From contig CAYUGQ010000129.1 in NCBI GenBank assembly GCA_964444305.1, positions 1 to 7,272 of the forward strand: a stretch of 7,272 nucleotides of DNA, read 5' to 3'. The stretch comes from JAKFFN01 sp964444305. Its GTDB lineage: Bacteria > Sumerlaeota > Sumerlaeia > Sumerlaeales > Sumerlaeaceae. The position numbers and the translations under genes are program-made. Below, piece by piece: positions 6,014-7,272 of the stretch (its first letter is position 1; each line of letters starts with the position of its first letter). The notes below the pieces were generated by a model. That model was not told the DNA's origin and ran no database searches. It saw nothing but the letters and a program-made list of their open reading frames with translations.

Positions 6014-7272
6014 ATGACCATTGCCACTGCCAGACCGTCGCGCCCTGTATGGTCCGTTATTGTCGGGTTTATCCTGCTAAACCTCCTGGCAAAAGGTGCG
6101 TTCCTCAATATTAATACGGGCGAATATACGGACGGAATCCTCCAGCTTCAGAGCTGGAAAACGCGCGCGGGCATTTATCCGCCGCTTTATGAGTTCCTCG
6201 CCCGTGCGGTGACGGTCTTCGGTTTCACGCTGGAACAATCAGCCCGCATTGTCAGCCTGCTGGCGGCCGCTTTGTGTGTATGGCCGGTTTTCTGGATGGG
6301 GAATCGTCTGGGCGGAACGCGCACCGCCGGGATTTTTGCAGCAGTATTATATACATTATCCCCTATGCCATGGCGCTGGTCTGTTCGAGTGATGACCGAC
6401 AGCCTCTACCTGCTGTTGAGCACTGGCGCTCTTGCGCTTCTTACAGAATCATGGTTTGCTTTGCGTGGGGGGGCAACGCAGGGTCAACCAAATGATGTTG
6501 ATCTAGGCCGGCATAGCGCGCGGCTGCTGGCGGGAGCGACACTGCTGGCAGGTTTGGCAGGGTTCGCACGGTATCAAGGTGCCCTGCTGGCTCCGCTGCT
6601 TACCTTGGTTTTTCTAATCTATGTCATTCGCTCGCGGCGTATTCCGTGGCTTTCTGTGGCCCTCGCTCTGACCATGGCCGGGGCGGCAGTATGGTGGGTT
6701 TCTGTTAATCAACAAATGCACGCCGGACAGTTTACGTCCCGAACCGCCGCTACTCCCCTGGCGACCTTTTTCGCCTGGACCAACATGCTCGAGAGCTTCA
6801 TCCTGATCAGCCCGTATTACCTCGGCTATCCCATTTTCGCCCTCGCCCTGGCAGGTCTTGGCTTCGCCCGACGGTCGGCGTTAATATGGTATCCACGGCC
6901 CGCAGCCGTGCTTTGGGGCTTTTACGCTGTCATGTTGCTGACGCTCCATGCCGCGTTTGGGTCTTTTCAATATCGTTATATGATGCCGCTGGTTCCCATG
7001 GTCTGCGCTTTGGGCGGAGTGGGAATGGCTAGATTTGAACGCTTGAGCCTGGCCGATCCCGGCAGACGCCGCGCACTTTCTTTCCGGATCATCACACTCG
7101 CGTCTGTTCTCTATCTGGCGTTTTTCGGCATGGCAGTTCTGGTTTTACAGCGAGAAGCTTTTGGCGACCAGCGGGAAGCTGGCGCATTTATCAGAAACAA
7201 TATACCGCCAAACACACCAGTTTTCTCCAACGAACGATATGGCCCCCATATCCATCTTGGCAGTGTCAAACT
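6014..7272 (+). CDS. GT39/PMT_2-family membrane glycosyltransferase (3' end outside window)
   Basis: The frame is open from the ATG at 6014 to the window edge, giving 419 residues of a longer protein. An in-frame TAA at 6005 makes this the first possible ATG. The protein is strongly hydrophobic, with an N-terminal membrane segment (about 13-31) followed by many more. The first outer loop holds the acidic NTGEYTDG (E37, D40), where GT-C enzymes keep catalytic acids, and then YPPLYEFL (55-62). VMTDSLYLLLSTGALALL (126-143), LAGLAGFARYQGALLAP and FQYRYMMPLVP (318-328) match the ArnT/PMT-like pattern. After the last helix, REAGAFIRNNIPPNTPVFSNE starts a domain usually placed outside the membrane. 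Members move sugars from polyprenyl-phosphate donors to lipid A, glycans or proteins; the substrate here is unknown. There is no Shine-Dalgarno before the ATG. A run of seven G (6467-6473) lies inside a cytoplasmic loop. Confidence 0.85.
   Translation, partial: MTIATARPSRPVWSVIVGFILLNLLAKGAFLNINTGEYTDGILQLQSWKTRAGIYPPLYEFLARAVTVFGFTLEQSARIVSLLAAALCVWPVFWMGNRLGGTRTAGIFAAVLYTLSPMPWRWSVRVMTDSLYLLLSTGALALLTESWFALRGGATQGQPNDVDLGRHSARLLAGATLLAGLAGFARYQGALLAPLLTLVFLIYVIRSRRIPWLSVALALTMAGAAVWWVSVNQQMHAGQFTSRTAATPLATFFAWTNMLESFILISPYYLGYPIFALALAGLGFARRSALIWYPRPAAVLWGFYAVMLLTLHAAFGSFQYRYMMPLVPMVCALGGVGMARFERLSLADPGRRRALSFRIITLASVLYLAFFGMAVLVLQREAFGDQREAGAFIRNNIPPNTPVFSNERYGPHIHLGSVK

Noticed and set aside
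6274..6495. 73-codon plus-strand frame within the glycosyltransferase
   Set aside because: It is in a different frame from the intact membrane protein, whose reading frame is unbroken across this region, so there is no frameshift to explain.

Overview
This is a bacterial chromosomal window with moderately high G+C and tight gene packing. It holds eight protein-coding genes and no RNA gene, insertion sequence, CRISPR array or phage gene that I can see. Seven of the eight genes belong to well-known families. The genus cannot be fixed from the sequence. A MutS2 with the less common DELGTATDP form of the Walker B region, a quinolinate synthase without nadB or nadC beside it, and a liv ATPase pair cut off from its permeases would suit an environmental bacterium outside the classic model groups, but that is inference only.

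Layout. Positions 1-1385 (+) hold the C-terminal 460 residues of MutS2, a DNA repair/anti-recombination ATPase and nuclease; its 5' part lies outside the window. It converges, across only 6 bp, with a minus-strand cluster that reads from right to left: an unrecognised 125-residue protein (3946-3569), pth peptidyl-tRNA hydrolase (3514-2939), tadA tRNA adenosine deaminase (2924-2448) and nadA quinolinate synthase (2345-1392). Upstream of that cluster, after a 221-bp gap with a good terminator-like inverted repeat, is another minus-strand pair: livG (5825-4956) and livF (4959-4168). These are the two ATPases of a branched-chain amino acid-type ABC importer and overlap by 4 bp (GTGA). A 188-bp AT-rich divergent region (5826-6013) separates livG from a plus-strand membrane glycosyltransferase of the GT39/PMT_2 type (6014 onward), which runs off the right edge.

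How the genes fit together. pth and tadA both serve translation (recycling of peptidyl-tRNA, and inosine at the tRNA wobble position) and lie 14 bp apart, so co-transcription is likely. nadA starts NAD synthesis from iminoaspartate and may be the last gene of that unit, although a hairpin lies just after tadA. LivG and LivF would power import of branched-chain amino acids or related substrates, with permeases and a binding protein encoded elsewhere. The glycosyltransferase probably transfers sugars from a polyprenyl-phosphate carrier outside the cytoplasmic membrane.

I see no convincing new system. The points most worth a second look are the unrecognised 125-residue protein, the livGF pair without permeases and with extended N-termini on both ATPases, the altered GGHNG-region motif in Pth, the Cys spacing in NadA, and two hairpins flanking the tadA stop codon.
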